NCBI GenBank assembly: GCA_015711825.1
Contig: JACVJD010000014.1
Coordinates: 1-43,049 of the forward strand
Length of the DNA: 43,049 nt
Reading direction: 5' to 3'
DNA from: Candidatus Solincola daggyaiensis
Lineage (GTDB): Bacteria; Actinomycetota; Geothermincolia; Geothermincolales; RBG-13-55-18
The notes beneath the pieces are model-generated. The model was not told the DNA's origin. It saw only the letters and a list, made by a program, of their open reading frames with translations, and did not search any database. Made by a program: the position numbers and the translations under genes. The number at the start of each line of letters is the position of its first letter. Within the stretch, counting starts at the first letter, position 1. Shown one piece after another: positions 17,630-24,278 of the stretch.

Positions 17630-17658
17630 AGATTATTCCCGCCGCCCGCGGGCGTCAA
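17630..17658 (-). promoter_or_regulatory. Promoter of the P-type ATPase gene
   Basis: On the minus strand TTGACG (17653-17658) and TAATCT (17630-17635) are 17 bp apart. The transcript would start near 17623 and leave a leader of about 70 nt ending in the strong AGGAGGG of the ATPase gene. No riboswitch that I know is recognisable in the leader. The transcript could continue into the TrkA cluster. Confidence 0.55.
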
Positions 17659-17903
17659 GACGCGTACGTTATTTCTTAAGGCCCTTTTTGTTCGCCCGAT
17701 CTCGCAAGGACGCTCTTGAGAACTCGGAAAAGAGCGTGGAAGTCTCCCGTGCCCGTTTTGTCGTAAAGGAAGCCGGGCAGAGAGAAGGACAAAGGCGATG
17801 GCATCGCCTCCTTGACGTGTTTGAGCACCTATCTCCGAGGGGTAACCCCGCTGAGGAGACGCCGGACCTCGCCCGCCGCTTCCCGAACCTCCCGCCTGGG
17901 ACC
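17659..17903. other. Non-coding stretch between P-type ATPase promoter and DUF2229 operon end
   Basis: This piece separates the upstream side of the ATPase promoter from the stop codon of the last DUF2229 gene. I see no credible gene, repeat or clear terminator. The open frames here are antisense continuations of the neighbouring gene. Confidence 0.5.
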
Positions 17904-19016
17904 TCAGAAGGCGGGTTGCGGCGCGAGGCCGCGTTGATCAGAGCACGTGCGGCGGCGGAAACGCGCCAGGTCGGCGAAGGCCTCCAGACGCGTGGCCACC
18001 CCGGCCATGCCGGTGAGCTCGTCGATGACCAGGGAGAGAACGGGTATGCCGAGATGCTGGGAAACCTGGGGCAGGATGCTCTTGGCGATGGTCTCCGGCA
18101 TGCAGGTGAAGGGCATGAGCTGCACCACCCCGTCAAAACCCAAGTGCTGGAAAAGAATGGTATCACCCACGGAGAAGACCCCCTCTCCCCCCACCTTGTG
18201 GGACAGGTAGGGCGCGGCCAAGCGCTCGGAAGCGTGCTCGTGATGGCCCAGCACCGGCCTCTCCCCGGAGGGGCGTAACCAGTCGGTGAGGTAGATGTTG
18301 CGTTCCACGTACGCGCCCAGGTCCCCCAGTTGCTCCTCCACGTTGAGGTTGAAATAGGGTTCTAGGACGAGGTAGAACTCCCCCACGATTCCTATCCTTA
18401 TCTCCTCCCTCTCCACTTGCGGCACGGAACACAGCAAGGCGAAAGCCTCCTCCTCCGCGCGGGCAAGTTCCTGGTAGGATCCTGCCTCCCAGACCAGACG
18501 GTAGCAGCGCTTGAGGGCTTCGGTGGTGGCGCCCTTATCCCGGTCCAGCCAGCGCTGGTGCAGGGCTTGCTGCTCCAAGCGGTCGATAAGATGCGCCTTG
18601 TGCAGGGCGAACTTGATGGCGCGGTAGAGCGAGGCCCAGGGGCGGCCCTGCTTAAGACGCTTCAACCTCTTGATGGTGAGGGGGATGCGCGAGGGCTCGA
18701 ACTCCAGGGGCACCATCTCGAACTCGTACCCCGCCTCGGACAGGATGCGGCGCTGGGTCTCGGCGTAATAGCCGAAACGGCAAGGCCCACGGCCCGCCAC
18801 CATGATCAGGGTGTCCGCCCCCGCCTCCAAGGCCTCGATGAAATTGCCCAGGGTGGTCTTGAGCGGAAAGCAGGCGAACTCGGGGCCGAAGCGGGCGCCC
18901 AGCTCCAGGGTGCGCTGGGAATTGGGAGGGGGCAGCACGTAGTCCAGCCCGAGCTCCTCGAACACGCTCCCCAGCACGAACTCCAGGCTCCCCATGTGGG
19001 GCCAGGCTATCCTCAT
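17904..19016 (-). CDS. DUF2229 / acyl-CoA dehydratase activase-related protein (second of pair)
   Basis: A 370-residue protein of the DUF2229 type, related to the D-component fold of 2-hydroxyacyl-CoA dehydratases and benzoyl-CoA reductases; its exact reaction is unknown. It starts MRIAWPHMGSLEFVL. It has Cys in FACFPLKTTLGN (about 50), GPCRFGYYAE (about 80) and MPFTCMPETIAKS (about 315), placed like iron-sulfur cluster ligands. SLVIDELTGMAGVATRLEAF follows near the C-terminus, matching LVMDEHTGEGGFLTRIEAF in its neighbour, so the two are paralogues. It lacks the ATP-binding activase domain. ATG 19016 overlaps the upstream stop as ATGA, so the pair is coupled and probably forms a heterodimer (inference). 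Confidence 0.82.
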   Translation of the reverse strand: MRIAWPHMGSLEFVLGSVFEELGLDYVLPPPNSQRTLELGARFGPEFACFPLKTTLGNFIEALEAGADTLIMVAGRGPCRFGYYAETQRRILSEAGYEFEMVPLEFEPSRIPLTIKRLKRLKQGRPWASLYRAIKFALHKAHLIDRLEQQALHQRWLDRDKGATTEALKRCYRLVWEAGSYQELARAEEEAFALLCSVPQVEREEIRIGIVGEFYLVLEPYFNLNVEEQLGDLGAYVERNIYLTDWLRPSGERPVLGHHEHASERLAAPYLSHKVGGEGVFSVGDTILFQHLGFDGVVQLMPFTCMPETIAKSILPQVSQHLGIPVLSLVIDELTGMAGVATRLEAFADLARFRRRTCSDQRGLAPQPAF

Positions 19017-20002
19017 CCCGCCACCGCCTCCAGCTCCTCCGACTCCCGCCTCTTGCGCCTCCAAAGCATGTCCACGAAGGCCTCTATGCGGGTGAGGAAG
19101 CCTCCTTCCCCGGTGTGCTCGTCCATCACCAGGGTGAGCATGGGCACCCCTCCCATGCGGCGGTTCTCCTGCTCGCAGAGCACGCGCACGATGGAGTCGG
19201 GGCCGCAGGGGAAGGAGATCATGAAGATGATGCCGTCCACCAGGCGGTAGCGCGAGCAGGCGAGGATGGCTCCTGCCACCTCCTGCTCGTAGCTCCAGTA
19301 GATATCCTTCGGCAGGCGCCTCAGCTCCCGCTCCCGCAGCTTCTCCGGCACCATGTCTGCGGTCATCACGTCCACCCCCATGGATCCCAGCCGCTCCAGC
19401 AGGGACATGGTGGTGAAGGTGTCATAGACGTTGTAGTGATGGCCGATCACCCCTATACGCAGGTCCCTTCCCTCGCAGAGCAGGCGTTCCGCCTCGCCTT
19501 TAAGCGCCCCCTGGTGGTCAAGCCCCAGAGTGAGGCGCTCGAGGTAGAGGCGGTGCTCCCTCCAGGCGGTGACCCCGGCGGCGACGATGCGCCGGGGGTC
19601 GGGGGTGAAGATGCGGCCCAGGGAATAGACGGCGCGGTAGTTGTGCCACAGTCCCGACTGGAAATCTATGGTGGGAGAGATGACCGGCACCCTCTCTCCC
19701 GCGGCCGCCCTCGCCATGTCCGGCAGCCCCAGCATCTTGGGGCAGGTGTGGGTGCGCCTCTTCACGCTGACCAGGCGGGGCACGAAGAGGGCGTCCACCC
19801 GGTCCTTCAAGGCCAGGACATGCCCGTAGAAGACCTTCACCGGAAGGCAGCTCTCGTTCTCCGCCTTGCTCGCCCCGGAATTGAGGATGGAGCGCGTGGT
19901 CTCCCCCGACTCCACCACCTCCGCCCCCAGGGCTTGCAGGAAGGAGTTCCACAACCTGCCGTAACGGTAATAGAGAAGCCCGCCAGGTATTCCGACCCTC
20001 AT
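19013..20002 (-). CDS. DUF2229 / acyl-CoA dehydratase activase-related protein (first of pair)
   Basis: A 329-residue protein starting MRVGIPGGLLYYRYGRLWNSFLQALG, the characteristic opening of DUF2229 proteins. Cys residues occur in ESCLPVKVFYGH (about 52), HTCPKMLGLP (about 88) and SFPCGPDSIVRVL (about 260), the same three regions as in the downstream paralogue, and could hold an iron-sulfur cluster. LVMDEHTGEGGFLTRIEAFVDML closes the domain. It lacks the ASKHA-type ATPase domain that is fused to this domain in large activase proteins. It follows an acyl carrier protein gene by 67 bp and overlaps the next gene by 4 bp. The substrate is unknown. Confidence 0.82.
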   Translation of the reverse strand: MRVGIPGGLLYYRYGRLWNSFLQALGAEVVESGETTRSILNSGASKAENESCLPVKVFYGHVLALKDRVDALFVPRLVSVKRRTHTCPKMLGLPDMARAAAGERVPVISPTIDFQSGLWHNYRAVYSLGRIFTPDPRRIVAAGVTAWREHRLYLERLTLGLDHQGALKGEAERLLCEGRDLRIGVIGHHYNVYDTFTTMSLLERLGSMGVDVMTADMVPEKLRERELRRLPKDIYWSYEQEVAGAILACSRYRLVDGIIFMISFPCGPDSIVRVLCEQENRRMGGVPMLTLVMDEHTGEGGFLTRIEAFVDMLWRRKRRESEELEAVAG

Positions 20003-20069
20003 GGTCTCAACCCGCCTTCGTCAAGCGAACACCCCGTCGCCAGGTCACGCTCCCCGCCGGGTCGGCCGC

Positions 20070-20315
20070 TCAAGGGGACGCCTTCGCCAGGATGAGGTCC
20101 ACGGCATCGCCCACGGTGAGGATCTCCGTGGCCTCCTCGTCGCTCACCTTGAAGCCGTACCTCTTCTCCATCTCCAGCAGCAGCTCCACCAGGTCCAAGG
20201 AGTCGGCCTCCAAATCCTCCTTGAAACGAGACCACTCCGCGATATCCTCCTCGCGCAGCTCCAGCGCCTCCGCCAGCGCCGCCCGCACCACCTCGAATAT
20301 TTCCGCACGATCCAT
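20070..20315 (-). CDS. Acyl carrier protein
   Basis: An 81-residue four-helix acyl carrier protein. The phosphopantetheine attachment Ser39 lies in EADSLDLVELLLEME, and the acidic helix 2 is typical. Length and the ending TVGDAVDLILA are normal. No fatty-acid synthesis gene (fabD, fabF, fabG) is adjacent; instead it leads an operon with the two DUF2229 genes. It may be a dedicated carrier rather than the general AcpP, so I leave out a gene symbol. GGGAAGAGAAC precedes the ATG, and a well-formed promoter lies 56 bp upstream. Confidence 0.93.
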   Translation of the reverse strand: MDRAEIFEVVRAALAEALELREEDIAEWSRFKEDLEADSLDLVELLLEMEKRYGFKVSDEEATEILTVGDAVDLILAKASP

Positions 20316-20370
20316 GTTCTCTTCCCGTCTCCCTTTCCGGAACCCCTTACCTAACGCCCACCTAAACGGG

Positions 20371-20399
20371 TTTATACCCGACGCGCGGCGAGATCACAA
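20371..20399 (-). promoter_or_regulatory. Promoter of the ACP-DUF2229 operon with palindrome over the -10 box
   Basis: On the minus strand TTGTGA (20394-20399) and TATAAA (20371-20376) are 17 bp apart. The -10 box lies inside a perfect inverted repeat, CGGGTATAAACCCG (20367-20380, five-base arms around ATAA). This could bind a repressor or be chance in GC-rich DNA. Confidence 0.55.
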
Positions 20400-20805
20400 G
20401 CTCTTTCCCTTCGGTCGGCACCAGGCCGCGGCATCGCTTCCGGCACGCCGAACCCCATAAGGGCCCCGTGCCCCCGCCGACCGCAGCGTTCCCGGCATGG
20501 GGGCGCCCATGCGCGATATGGCGGCATGCCCCGCGCCCCGGACGCGGCGAGCTCCCGTCCCTCCCCCTGGCTCGGAGGGCCGAGGGCAGAAAACCCCTTT
20601 CGCCGAGGACCGTCTGCCGCCCACGCCCCGCGAGGGCAGGCGATGCGCATTGGGCTTCCTCGCTCGCTCCCCACTCCGCCCTGTGGATGCTTTTACCGCG
20701 GAGCGGCGATTTCCTTCCCGGCCCCTTTGGGCATAGCGCAGTCTCCCCACACGCGGCGCCCCTCGCGTCCCCCGCGTGCGCCGCCATGCCGCCGGCCTCC
20801 GCCCT
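20400..20805. other. Non-coding GC-rich stretch with a small hairpin
   Basis: About 400 bp between the ACP promoter and the end of the sigma-factor operon. Several overlapping frames are open on both strands, but none has a ribosome binding site or recognisable protein character, as expected from chance in GC-rich DNA. The only structure I see is a hairpin at 20495-20512 (seven-base arms GCATGGG/CCCATGC around GGCG) with no T-run. Confidence 0.5.
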
Positions 20806-21120
20806 TCATACCCCGATGGGCACCACGCGGCGGCGTTGCACCATCTTGCCGATGGCGTAGGCGGCGACGCCCAGGAAGGGGAGGGCCGAGCAGATGGCGC
20901 CCCCGATGATCATGCCCCGTCGCGAAGCGTGCGCACTCGCCTCGCTGCCCAAGGTCAGAAGCTCGCGCGCGCCCAGGCTCTCGCACATCTCCTCCAGCCG
21001 GCGGGCGAACTCCGGCCCCGGGTCGACGGGGCGCAGGTGCTCTTTGACCATCCTCACCGTGTCCCGGTAACGGAGCCGCCCTCCCGACCCGCGCCCGTGC
21101 TTCCCGCCTTCACCGCTCAT
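20806..21120 (-). CDS. Small membrane protein coupled to sigma factor, possible anti-sigma or regulator
   Basis: A 104-residue protein with a charged N-terminal half (RLRYRDTVRMVKEHLRPVDPGPEFARRLEEMCESLG), one clear membrane segment (about 70-92, IIGGAICSALPFLGVAAYAIG) and a basic tail. Its ATG overlaps the sigma factor stop codon as ATGA, so the two are co-translated. That arrangement is usual for a sigma factor and its membrane regulator. No zinc-binding HxxxCxxC anti-sigma motif is present, so it is not a classical zinc anti-sigma factor. Function as a regulator is an inference from position and topology. Confidence 0.78.
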   Translation of the reverse strand: MSGEGGKHGRGSGGRLRYRDTVRMVKEHLRPVDPGPEFARRLEEMCESLGARELLTLGSEASAHASRRGMIIGGAICSALPFLGVAAYAIGKMVQRRRVVPIGV

Positions 21121-21746
21121 GGCCCGACCTCCTTCCCGGAAAGGCTGCGGTGCAGACTTAAAAGGGAGCGGTGGACGAGCACCTTCACCGCGCCGGTGCT
21201 CTTCCCCATGATCTCCCCTATCTCCTTGTGCCTAAGGCCCTCGGCGTAGCGCAGGATCAGCGCTTGCTGCCGCTCCTCCGGCAGTTCCAGAAGCGCGGCC
21301 TTCAAGGCCTCGACCTCCATCTCGCGCTCCAGTCTATCCTGGGGGGAAGGCGAGGGGTCGTGAAGCGGCTCCGCGCCCTCCAGGTCCACCATGCGCCGGC
21401 GCTTGGCGTTGCGGTGCCAGTTCGCGACCAGGTTGTGGGCGATGCGAAGCAGCCAGGCCGAGAAGGGGATGCCGCGGTCCTGGTAACGCTCGAGGTGCAG
21501 GAGAGCGTGCAGAAACACGCTCTCGGTGATGTCCTCGGCGTCGTCCACGTTTCCCACGCGGTAATAAACGTAGGTATAGACCCTTCTGAGGTACTTCTTG
21601 TAAAGGGCCTCGAAGGCCTCCCTCTCCTCCTTGGCCCTGCGCACCAGCTCCGAATCCTCGTGGCGGATCCTTCCATCCGCTTCCCTTTTCGTCAACTCAC
21701 ACCTCGTGTCTGCGAATCCTGCCGCGGTCACCGCTCTTTCCCTCAC
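21117..21746 (-). CDS. ECF-type sigma-70 family RNA polymerase sigma factor
   Basis: A 209-residue group 4 (ECF) sigma factor. Region 2 is at about 40-105 (FEALYKKYLRRVYTYVYYRVGNVDDAEDITESVFLHALLHL, then FSAWLLRIAHNLVANWHR). Region 4 is at about 140-200 (LPEERQQALILRYAEGLRHKEIGEIMGKSTGAVKVLVHRSLLSLHRSL), with the helix-turn-helix. GTG 21746 starts only five bases after a TATAAT box, which would make it leaderless. A TTG at 21692, preceded by GAGGTG, is a conventional alternative that removes 18 residues of low conservation. The partner gene overlaps the stop. The genes it controls are not evident here. Confidence 0.93.
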   Translation of the reverse strand: MRERAVTAAGFADTRCELTKREADGRIRHEDSELVRRAKEEREAFEALYKKYLRRVYTYVYYRVGNVDDAEDITESVFLHALLHLERYQDRGIPFSAWLLRIAHNLVANWHRNAKRRRMVDLEGAEPLHDPSPSPQDRLEREMEVEALKAALLELPEERQQALILRYAEGLRHKEIGEIMGKSTGAVKVLVHRSLLSLHRSLSGKEVGP

Positions 21747-21751
21747 CGCTA

Positions 21752-21757
21752 ATTATA
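21752..21757 (-). promoter_or_regulatory. -10 box upstream of the sigma factor gene
   Basis: A perfect TATAAT on the minus strand five bases before GTG 21746. There is no good -35 hexamer at 16-18 bp; GGTAAC lies 20 bp further upstream. Transcription from here would start at or next to the GTG. Confidence 0.45.
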
Positions 21758-22049
21758 AACACGATGGGCGGCGCTTGGTTACCCCGGGCAGGGGTTCTCG
21801 CCCCACCGCCGGAGCTCCGCTCCGTTATTCCCGCGCCGAACATGGCGGGTTCACCCTTTCGCATCCTTTACCCTCTTTGTGGGCATGCCGTTTATGACCG
21901 CCCCGGCGGGCCGGCGCGGCGGCCTCCTCCCAGGCCCCCTGGGCATGGAACGCGCAAAGCGTCGCTTGACGGTTTCCTTAACCCCTCGCTCGCGGTATGG
22001 TAGCATTCAGATAAAGGCCTTCCCGGGCGACAAGAAGGGGATGCCGCGC
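21758..22049. other. Non-coding stretch before the 29-bp repeat pair
   Basis: This is the divergent region between the sigma factor gene (minus strand) and the plus-strand small-protein/uppS/recO genes. TTGACG at 21966-21971 could be a -35 box for the plus-strand genes, but the nearest -10-like sequences are not at a good distance. I see no gene. Confidence 0.45.
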
Positions 22050-22139
22050 CGGCGCTCCCACCCGGGTCGAGGAAAAACGATGTCGCAGCGGGGGTGGAGA
22101 GGTCGGGTCTCGGCGCTCCCACCCGGGTCGAGGAAAAAC
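22050..22139 (+). repeat. Two perfect 29-bp direct repeats separated by 32 bp
   Basis: Positions 22050-22078 and 22111-22139 are identical over 29 bp. Both start CGGCGCTCCC, contain the palindrome ACCCGGGT, and end GAGGAAAAAC. The 32 bp between them is unrelated. No third copy lies one period (61 bp) upstream or downstream. The 29/32 spacing equals that of a type I-E CRISPR unit, but there are only two repeats and no cas genes, so a duplicated regulatory element is equally possible. The second copy ends 14 bp before the ATG of the small cysteine protein. Confidence 0.8.
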
Positions 22140-22153
22140 CTCAGGAGGTAATG

Positions 22154-22393
22154 ATGGGAAACGTTCCCGGCGCGTACTGCCCCTTCCGCGTCTCCTCCAT
22201 CGCGGGAGCGCTCTCGCCCTGCAATGACGAGTGTGCCCTCTATATCCCCACCTCCAAAATGCCTCCCCAGAAGAGCTGCGCCGTGTCCATACTGGGCGTG
22301 TACGCCCTGCAGAGGATCATCTTCAAGCAGCAGGACGAACAGGCGCCGACACCCGAGGGCGGCGCGCCGGATAGGGAAAGTCCGGAGTCGTAG
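22154..22393 (+). CDS. Small four-cysteine protein, possible metal-binding
   Basis: A 79-residue protein with Cys9 (YCPF), Cys23 and Cys27 (PCNDECALY) and Cys42 (SCAVSILG), then a charged tail. The pattern CPF...CxxxCALY...CA(V/I) is, as I recall it, seen in small uncharacterised proteins of clostridia and related bacteria, and could bind zinc or an iron-sulfur cluster. GGAGG lies five bases before ATG 22154; ATG 22151 directly upstream is too close to it. It precedes uppS by 32 bp on the same strand and follows the 29-bp repeat pair. The function is unknown. Confidence 0.75.
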   Translation: MGNVPGAYCPFRVSSIAGALSPCNDECALYIPTSKMPPQKSCAVSILGVYALQRIIFKQQDEQAPTPEGGAPDRESPES

Positions 22394-22425
22394 GCAGGGC
22401 GTCATGAAGAGGGGAGGCGGTGCGA

Positions 22426-23163
22426 ATGACAGGTGAGGCGGTAAGCAGGCCGGACGGCGCGCTACCCAACCACATCGCCATCATCATGGACGGCAACGGC
22501 CGCTGGGCGGAGCGTCGCAACCTCCCGCGCATAGCCGGGCATAAGGCGGGCGAGGAATCCATCACCGATATAGTGCGGGCCGCATCGGAGTGGGAACTCG
22601 GCGCCCTTACCCTCTTCGCCTTCTCCACTGAGAACTGGAACCGCCCCCCCAGCGAGGTGCAGTTTCTCATGAGCTTCAACCGCAATCTCCTCAACAAGCG
22701 CGTGGAGGAGTTCCACGCCCGCAATATCCGCATACGCCACGCAGGTCGGCGTGACCGCATACCAGCCTCCACCCTCAAAGCCATCGACAACGCCGTGGAG
22801 ATGACGCGCGGCAACACCGGCTTGGCCCTGAACATCGCCTTCAACTACGGCGGTCGGGCGGAGATCGTGGACGCCGTGCGCGGACTCTGCGAGGAAGCGG
22901 CCCGCGGCGACCTCGAGCCGGGAGAACTGGACGAGGAGAGGTTCCGCTCCTACCTCTACAACCCCGAGGTGCCGGATCCCGACCTCCTCATCCGCACCGC
23001 CGGGGAGATGCGCATCAGCAACTTTCTCATCTGGGAACTGGCCTACACGGAGATCTACGTCACCGAGGTGCTGTGGCCGGACTTCCGGCGCCGACACCTC
23101 GCCGAGGCCATAAGGGAATACCAGTCCAGGGAACGCCGCTTCGGGAGCATCAAGGAGGGATAG
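22426..23163 (+). CDS. uppS: Isoprenyl transferase (undecaprenyl diphosphate synthase family)
   Basis: This cis-prenyltransferase condenses isopentenyl diphosphate units to make the C55 lipid carrier used in cell-wall synthesis. The 245-residue product has HIAIIMDGNGRWA (16-28, catalytic Asp22), the FAFSTENW motif, and near the end RTAGEMRISNFLIWELAYTEIYV, which holds the diphosphate-binding Arg and Ser. Length is typical. I chose ATG 22426 because GGAGG lies eight bases upstream; GTG 22420 is too close. recO follows after 7 bp, and the two are probably co-transcribed. Confidence 0.96.
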   Translation: MTGEAVSRPDGALPNHIAIIMDGNGRWAERRNLPRIAGHKAGEESITDIVRAASEWELGALTLFAFSTENWNRPPSEVQFLMSFNRNLLNKRVEEFHARNIRIRHAGRRDRIPASTLKAIDNAVEMTRGNTGLALNIAFNYGGRAEIVDAVRGLCEEAARGDLEPGELDEERFRSYLYNPEVPDPDLLIRTAGEMRISNFLIWELAYTEIYVTEVLWPDFRRRHLAEAIREYQSRERRFGSIKEG

Positions 23164-23170
23164 GGCGCCG

Positions 23171-23941
23171 TTGGCCACCTTCAAGGATGAGGCCATCGTC
23201 CTCAGGGCCTTCGACCTCGGCGAGGCTGACCGCATTCTTTCCCTCATCACCTCGGGCCACGGCCTGCGCCGCGCCGTGGCCAAGGGCGTCAAGCGCACCA
23301 AGAGCAAGTTCGGAGGGCGCCTTGAGCCCTTCACGCACATACGCGCCATGCTGCACGAGGGCAGGAACCTGGACACGGTGCTGCAGGCGGAGACGGTGCG
23401 TCCTCATGCCGCGCTGCGCGGCGACTACGCCAAGTTCCTGCATGGAGAGGCGATGCTGGAGCTTATCGAGAAGTCGCTGCAGGAACACCAGGAGGTGCCA
23501 CGGCTTTTCGATATCCTGCGCGTCACCCTGGACGTGCTCGAAGGCGAGGTGCGCGATGCCTCCCTGCTGCTGGCCGCCTTCGCCCTCAAAGTATGCGCCC
23601 TTATAGGGTACCGCCCACACCTCGACTGCTGCCTGCACTGCGGGCATGAAGGCGGTGGCGGCAAGGTGTTTCTGGACCTCTTAGGGGGAGGTATGGTCTG
23701 CTCACGCTGTCGCCCCTCCTGCGGAGAGAGCCTTCCCCTCAGCCCGGAGGGTCTGGCTCTTATGCGCGGGCTGCTGCGCGAGGACATGGCCACCGTGGCG
23801 GGCGTGGAGCGCGGCCCGCGCGAGGCCGGGGAGGCCCTCTCCGCCTCCCTCCGCCTCGCCGAGGGTTTTCTGGAGCGCCCCCTGAGATCCCGGCAGGTGA
23901 TCATGCGCCAACTGCAGGGGAACGCGGAGCGACAGCGCTGA
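23171..23941 (+). CDS. recO: DNA repair protein RecO
   Basis: RecO binds single-stranded DNA and SSB and helps RecR load RecA in gap repair. The 256-residue product has the N-terminal OB-fold start MATFKDEAIVLRAFDLGEADRILSL with the basic segment AKGVKRTKSKFGGRLEPF. A helical C-terminal domain follows, with a four-Cys zinc site, CCLHCGH (about 153-158) and CSRCRPSCG (about 177-185). It starts at TTG 23171, seven bases after the uppS stop, with AGGG in between as a weak ribosome binding site. The conserved N-terminus supports this start. Confidence 0.94.
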   Translation: MATFKDEAIVLRAFDLGEADRILSLITSGHGLRRAVAKGVKRTKSKFGGRLEPFTHIRAMLHEGRNLDTVLQAETVRPHAALRGDYAKFLHGEAMLELIEKSLQEHQEVPRLFDILRVTLDVLEGEVRDASLLLAAFALKVCALIGYRPHLDCCLHCGHEGGGGKVFLDLLGGGMVCSRCRPSCGESLPLSPEGLALMRGLLREDMATVAGVERGPREAGEALSASLRLAEGFLERPLRSRQVIMRQLQGNAERQR

Positions 23942-23991
23942 TCCGCCATGGGGGGCGCGGAGCGCCGCTCGGACCCGGGAGAAAAAAGCTA

Positions 23992-24020
23992 TTGACGGAC
24001 TAATACCACAGTGGTATATT
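23992..24020 (+). promoter_or_regulatory. Strong promoter with palindromic operator, upstream of an RNA gene
   Basis: TTGACG (23992-23997) and TATATT (24015-24020) are exactly 17 bp apart. The spacer and the -10 box hold a perfect inverted repeat, ATACCACAGTGGTAT (24003-24017, seven-base arms around one A), placed to block RNA polymerase if bound by a repressor. The expected start point, about 24027, coincides with the first bases of the terminal stem of the downstream structured RNA. A second TATATT follows at 24021-24026. Confidence 0.7.
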
Positions 24021-24026
24021 TATATT

Positions 24027-24148
24027 GACCCCAAGGAGCTGGAGGTGAGGCCAGCGGGGGCGACCGGCGAGGGGAACCGGAAGGCGTAAGCCGGAAGGGG
24101 AAGCTCGAAGGGAGTTCTCGAGGAAGCGCCGAAGGTTACTTGGGGTCA
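24027..24148 (+). ncRNA. Putative stand-alone structured RNA, family unknown
   Basis: The ends pair perfectly over ten bases: TGACCCCAAG (24026-24035) with CTTGGGGTCA (24139-24148). Inside are GCTGG/CCAGC (24038-24042 with 24051-24055, SD-like loop AGGTGAGG), a GGC-GTAA-GCC hairpin with a GNRA loop (24083-24092), and CTCGA/TCGAG (24104-24108 with 24118-24122). The RNA is purine-rich, with six GGA motifs, and has no open frame of note. A well-spaced promoter starts it at the base of the stem. The next gene, deoC, is on the opposite strand, so this is not a leader of an adjacent gene. It does not match SRP RNA, 6S RNA, tmRNA, RNase P or a riboswitch that I can recognise. Confidence 0.55.
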
Positions 24149-24278
24149 CCCCTTTCCCGTAAAGCATACCTCCAACCACCGGCCCCCTCAGGGCGCGCAG
24201 AGCTTTCCCGTAGCGCTATTCCTCGACGCCGTAGAGCTTTGCCGAAGGCCGGAGGCCCTCCTTGCCCCCGCCGGCCCG

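Noticed and set aside
20362-20787. A 141-codon minus-strand frame between the ACP promoter and the sigma operon
   Set aside because: All three minus-strand frames and some plus-strand frames are open here, no ribosome binding site is present, and the product has no recognisable protein features.
20362-22160. Transfer RNA or ribosomal RNA genes in the intergenic regions
   Set aside because: No cloverleaf with a T-loop GTTCGA-type core and acceptor stem was seen in this or other gaps.
24027-24148. Glycine riboswitch, suggested by GCGCCGAAGG near the 3' side
   Set aside because: The rest of the glycine aptamer core is missing and the only downstream gene is on the opposite strand.
24027-24148. 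Small SRP RNA
   Set aside because: The conserved GGUC...GGAAGG...AGCA core in its apical hairpin is not present in the right order.
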